Shown: positions 60,069 to 64,000 of the stretch, piece by piece
Numbering within the stretch: position 1 is the first letter of the stretch
Layout of the letters: each line of letters opens with the position of its first letter
Translations under genes and position numbers: made by a program
The notes under the pieces: generated by a model
What the model was told of the DNA's origin: nothing
The model's database searches: none
What the model saw: only the letters and a program-made list of their open reading frames with translations
From: an uncultured Mobilibacterium sp.
Lineage (GTDB): Bacteria; Bacillota; Clostridia; Peptostreptococcales; Anaerovoracaceae
DNA: 64,000 nucleotides
Direction: 5' to 3'
NCBI GenBank assembly: GCA_947254375.1
Contig: CAMYCF010000002.1
Span: 75,071-139,070, forward strand

Positions 60069-60097
60069 TTGACAAACGGACATCCAATGTCTACAAT
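60069..60097 (+). promoter_or_regulatory. Promoter of groES-groEL
   Basis: TTGACA (60069-60074), 17-base spacer, TACAAT (60092-60097). Confidence 0.88.
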
Positions 60098-60107
60098 AGG
60101 GATAGAG

Positions 60108-60134
60108 TTAGCACTCAGAAATAAAGAGTGCTAA
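60108..60134 (+). promoter_or_regulatory. CIRCE element (HrcA operator)
   Basis: TTAGCACTC, nine bases, GAGTGCTAA: a perfect match to the CIRCE consensus, directly after the -10. It predicts heat-shock repression by HrcA, which is not in this window. Confidence 0.97.
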
Positions 60135-60184
60135 TAATTTTAAAAAAAGGGTGACTAATATATTTTTTTTACGGAGGTAATACG

Positions 60185-60466
60185 ATGAATTTAGGTGTCA
60201 GACCGCTCGGAACGAGAGTAGTACTTAAGAAGATGGATGCCATCGAGAGGACCGAAGCGGGACTTATCCTTTCCGGAAACGCCAAGGAGAAGCCTCAGCA
60301 GGCGGAAGTCGTCGCGGTAGGCCCGGGAACGGAAGAGGAAAAAATGGAATTGAAAGTCGGCGATACCGTTATCTTTGCGAGATACGGCGGACACGACCTT
60401 AAATATCAAGGGCAGGAATATACGATAATGGAACAGAAGGATATTCTTGCTGTTATTGAGGACTAG
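60185..60466 (+). CDS. groES: Co-chaperonin GroES
   Basis: 93 residues. Starts NLGVRPLGTRVVLKKMDAIE, mobile loop AGLILSGNAKEKPQQAEV, VVAVGPG, and the closing YGGHDLKYQGQEYTIM. Forms the heptameric lid of GroEL. Ribosome site ACGGAGG; groEL starts 12 bases after its stop. Confidence 0.97.
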   Translation: MNLGVRPLGTRVVLKKMDAIERTEAGLILSGNAKEKPQQAEVVAVGPGTEEEKMELKVGDTVIFARYGGHDLKYQGQEYTIMEQKDILAVIED

Positions 60467-60478
60467 GAGGAGATATAA

Positions 60479-62104
<1,626 letters not shown>

Positions 62105-62160
62105 GACGCGGGAACGCGCATGACATCGAGCCGTTAAATAAAAGTTTTCAGAAAAAGCAA

Positions 62161-62202
62161 GGGCTGCTGCACCGAAGAACGATGCGGAAGCCCGTTTTAT
62201 TT
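62161..62202 (+). terminator. Terminator of groESL
   Basis: GGGCTGCTGCA / TGCGGAAGCCC with one mismatch, then TTTTATTT. Confidence 0.75.
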
Positions 62203-62217
62203 ACACATGTAAATCAC

Positions 62218-62250
62218 AATCATATGGTTGATATTATCAACCATATGATT
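62218..62250 (+). promoter_or_regulatory. 33-bp perfect palindrome over a promoter
   Basis: Two 16-base arms (AATCATATGGTTGATA and its complement) around one T. The -35 TTGATA (62228-62233) lies in the left arm, the spacer is the right arm (17 bases), and the -10 TATAAT is at 62251-62256. A bound dimer would block the polymerase. It controls the small XRE gene 28 bases downstream. Confidence 0.85.
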
Positions 62251-62256
62251 TATAAT
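62228..62256 (+). promoter_or_regulatory. Promoter of the XRE-methyltransferase unit
   Basis: TTGATA, 17-base spacer, TATAAT, fully embedded in the palindrome described above. Confidence 0.8.
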
Positions 62257-62277
62257 ACAGATATCGGGAGGGTTGAT

Positions 62278-62490
62278 ATGACGACTTCGGAACAGATACG
62301 TGTGTTGTGCATAAGAACGGGGGTCAGCTTGGCAGAACTTGCAAGGCGCATAGGACAGACCCCGCAAAATTTTAATGCTAAGTTAAAAAGAAATACGGTT
62401 ACGCAAGAAGAACTTGAGTTGATTGCAAAAATCCTCGGAGTTACATATGAACAGTATTTTTTATTAGCTAACGGGGAAAAAATAAAGTAA
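62278..62490 (+). CDS. Small XRE regulator, probable controller of the methyltransferase
   Basis: 70 residues from the ATG after GGGAGGG. A single helix-turn-helix (VLCIRTGVSLAELARRIGQTPQNFNAKLKR, then a LGVTYEQYFLL end). Size and position match controller (C) proteins of restriction-modification systems: it precedes a methyltransferase by 14 bases and has a long palindrome over its own promoter, implying negative autoregulation. Related small XRE proteins also occur outside such systems. AT-rich compared with groEL. Confidence 0.75.
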   Translation: MTTSEQIRVLCIRTGVSLAELARRIGQTPQNFNAKLKRNTVTQEELELIAKILGVTYEQYFLLANGEKIK

Positions 62491-62504
62491 TAAGGGGATC
62501 AATT

Positions 62505-63797
62505 ATGACCGAACATAGAATTATATTTGGTGATAGTCGCTCGCTCAATCAGATCAAAGATAAATCCGTGCAATTGATTGTAACGTCGCCGCCGTATTGG
62601 CAGTTGAAAGATTATGGAACCGACGATCAGATTGGGTTTAATGACAGCTATGAAGCGTATATAAATAATCTAAATCTCGTCTGGCAGGAGTGCGACCGTG
62701 TTTTATCGGACGGGTGCAGACTTTGCATTAACATCGGAGATCAATTTGCACGTTCTGTCTATTACGGAAGATATAAGGTGATTCCAATAAGAACCGAAAT
62801 CATTCGCTTTTGCGAATCGTTGGGGATGGATTATATGGGGGCGGTTATTTGGCAGAAGACCACCACCACACACACTTCCGGCGGAGGTGCGGTTATGGGA
62901 AGCTTCCCGTATCCAAGAAACGGAATCCTGAAAATAGATTATGAGTTTATTCTGTTGTTTAAGAAACCGGGAAATGCACCGAAGCCAACAAGGGAGCAGA
63001 AAGAGCAATCCGTAATGACCCAGGAGGAATGGAAAAAATATTTTTCTTCTCATTGGAATTTCGGCGGCGTAAAACAAAAAGGGCACATCGCCATGTTCCC
63101 GGAAGAATTATCGAAACGTCTGATAAAAATGTTTTCATTCGTAGGAGAAACGGTTTTCGATCCGTTCGCTGGTAGCGGCACGACTTCTCTCGCCGCAAAG
63201 AATTTGGGGCGCAATTCTATAGGGTATGAAATCAACAAAGAATTTGCTCCGATAATCAAAGATAAACTTTGCAGCGATCAGCTCACATTCTTAAATGACT
63301 GCAATGTTGTTTTCAGTGAAGATCGTGCCGGTGTGGTTCCTTCGATTGAAGGGTTGCCGTACATTTTTCGGGATCCGCACAGGATGGACAAAAAAATTGA
63401 TGTAAAAAAACTTCAGTTCGGGTCTAAAATTGACTCTTCCAGTGCTAAAAATGACGATTTGTTCAGTGTCAGACGCGTCATTTCTCCGGACAGAATAGAA
63501 CTTTCCAACGGACTGACTGTTAGGCTAATAGGAGTAAAAGTCGATCCTAAGCATCGGAATGAAGCAATCTCTTTTCTCGAAGGGAAATTTCAGAAACATC
63601 GTGTATTTTTGAAATACGATACGGAAAAATACGATCGTGATAACGTCCTTCAGTGCTATGTGTATTTAGACAACAGGACTTTTATCAACAATCATTTGAT
63701 AAGAACCGGATTTGTAAGCGTCGATAACGACAGTGACTATACATATCGGAAGAAATTTAATGCTTCCGCCCCTTCAAAAAGTCAGGACTCTGCGTAA
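62505..63797 (+). CDS. DNA methyltransferase (probably N4-cytosine) with C-terminal SNase-like domain
   Basis: 430 residues. The N-terminal two-thirds is a beta-class amino-methyltransferase: catalytic motif TSPPYWQLKDYG (residues 26-37) first, and the SAM motif FDPFAGSGTTSLAA (about 222-235) later. SPPYW favours N4-cytosine over adenine. The last 110 residues (VRRVISPDRIELSNGLTVRLIGV ... YVYLDNRTFINNHLIRTGFVSV) resemble the OB fold of staphylococcal nuclease/thermonuclease. The catalytic Glu and second Arg of that fold are not evident, so it may bind DNA without cutting. No restriction endonuclease gene is in view before the window ends. Confidence 0.8.
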   Translation: MTEHRIIFGDSRSLNQIKDKSVQLIVTSPPYWQLKDYGTDDQIGFNDSYEAYINNLNLVWQECDRVLSDGCRLCINIGDQFARSVYYGRYKVIPIRTEIIRFCESLGMDYMGAVIWQKTTTTHTSGGGAVMGSFPYPRNGILKIDYEFILLFKKPGNAPKPTREQKEQSVMTQEEWKKYFSSHWNFGGVKQKGHIAMFPEELSKRLIKMFSFVGETVFDPFAGSGTTSLAAKNLGRNSIGYEINKEFAPIIKDKLCSDQLTFLNDCNVVFSEDRAGVVPSIEGLPYIFRDPHRMDKKIDVKKLQFGSKIDSSSAKNDDLFSVRRVISPDRIELSNGLTVRLIGVKVDPKHRNEAISFLEGKFQKHRVFLKYDTEKYDRDNVLQCYVYLDNRTFINNHLIRTGFVSVDNDSDYTYRKKFNASAPSKSQDSA

Positions 63798-63816
63798 AGC
63801 GCAGAGTCCTATTTTT
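63784..63816. terminator. Terminator between methyltransferase and transposase genes
   Basis: AGGACTCTGCG, loop TAAAG, CGCAGAGTCCT (11-bp perfect stem) then ATTTTT, with AAAAA before the stem; usable from both sides. It starts within the last methyltransferase codons. Confidence 0.85.
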
Positions 63817-63823
63817 AGGATCT

Positions 63824-64000
63824 TCACGGATTTTTTTGGGATTGGTTTCGATTCGCAGGAAGCGATAGGTACTTGATCAAAGTGAAAAAATACTCTTCAT
63901 TCCTGCAACCGTAGCCAATCCTCTTTACTACTTTTATCTTGTTGCTGTAGCCTTCAAGCCTGCCTGTCGTTATGCTATGTTTCGCATGTGCGACTAAACC
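63824..64000 (-). mobile_element. C-terminal 58 residues of an ISL3-type transposase, truncated by the window edge
   Basis: The minus strand is open from the window end to a TGA at 63824. It reads AKHSITTGRLEGYSNKIKVV, then KRIGYGCRNEEYFFTLIKYLSL. The TGRLEGxxNKIKxxKRxxYGxxN pattern is the conserved C-terminus of ISL3-family DDE transposases, around the last catalytic Glu. Most of the gene lies beyond 64000, so intactness cannot be judged. I could not place the terminal inverted repeat with confidence. Confidence 0.8.

Noticed and set aside
62505..63797. Complete type II restriction-modification system
   Set aside because: Controller and methyltransferase are present, but no endonuclease lies between groEL and the window end; downstream DNA is the end of a transposase gene.

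Overview
The window looks like chromosome from a strictly anaerobic Gram-positive bacterium of the Clostridia. Pointers are a ferredoxin-dependent 2-oxoacid oxidoreductase, a clostridial-type 2[4Fe-4S] ferredoxin, Rex, a CIRCE element before groESL, an FMN riboswitch before ribU, a BceRS-BceAB module, CoaX and strong SigA-type promoters. There is no rRNA, so I do not name a genus. Protein-coding DNA is of intermediate GC with many AGG/AGA and ATA codons. Three stretches are visibly more AT-rich and may be acquired: about 18.73-20.2 kb, 27.5-30.1 kb and 62.2 kb to the end.

Layout. 0-3.3 kb: 3' end of lepA, hemW, and a membrane-linked XRE regulator. 3.4-16 kb: the accessory core. Two divergent nitrogenase-like operons face away from each other. 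The minus-strand operon is Fe protein H1, component-1 subunits D1 and K1, and a TM1266-family regulator. The plus-strand operon is H2-D2-K2 followed, with overlapping stops and starts, by hypF-hypC-hypD-hypE. There is no hydrogenase, no hypA/hypB and no nifB/nifE/nifN in view. Both H genes sit behind a good promoter and a long leader with an intrinsic terminator, and the leaders share short collinear motifs. This looks like a paired attenuator or riboswitch controlling both operons. A 76-aa secreted/anchored peptide gene lies between them. I regard this as the candidate undescribed system: a nitrogenase-like enzyme pair apparently co-produced with the machinery that makes the Fe(CN)2CO group.

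16-27.4 kb: tRNA-Glu, small membrane proteins, RarD-type and queuosine-precursor transporters, an AAA ATPase behind 23-bp iterons, a two-domain class II aldolase, a GT4 glycosyltransferase, and an IclR regulator followed by a P-loop protein and a four-subunit 2-oxoacid:ferredoxin oxidoreductase. 27.5-32.2 kb: a VanRS-like pair whose regulator is frameshifted, a lipoprotein, a hydrolase, a methyltransferase and a decayed methyltransferase. 32.2-36.9 kb: a BceAB transporter divergent from its two-component system.

36.9-62.1 kb is mostly housekeeping on the plus strand: pyk, metG, tatD, tilS, ftsH, a PucR-type regulator, coaX, dusB, a substrate-binding lipoprotein, pepV, FMN riboswitch-ribU, tsaE-tsaB-rimI-tsaD, an ABC-F protein, acpP, rex, a ferredoxin (minus strand), a P-loop protein, an OGG-type glycosylase and groES-groEL. 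62.2-64 kb: a small XRE regulator with a promoter inside a 33-bp palindrome, a DNA methyltransferase with a nuclease-fold-like C-terminal extension, and the end of an ISL3-type transposase.

All functional calls come from reading motifs and context by eye; no database search was run.
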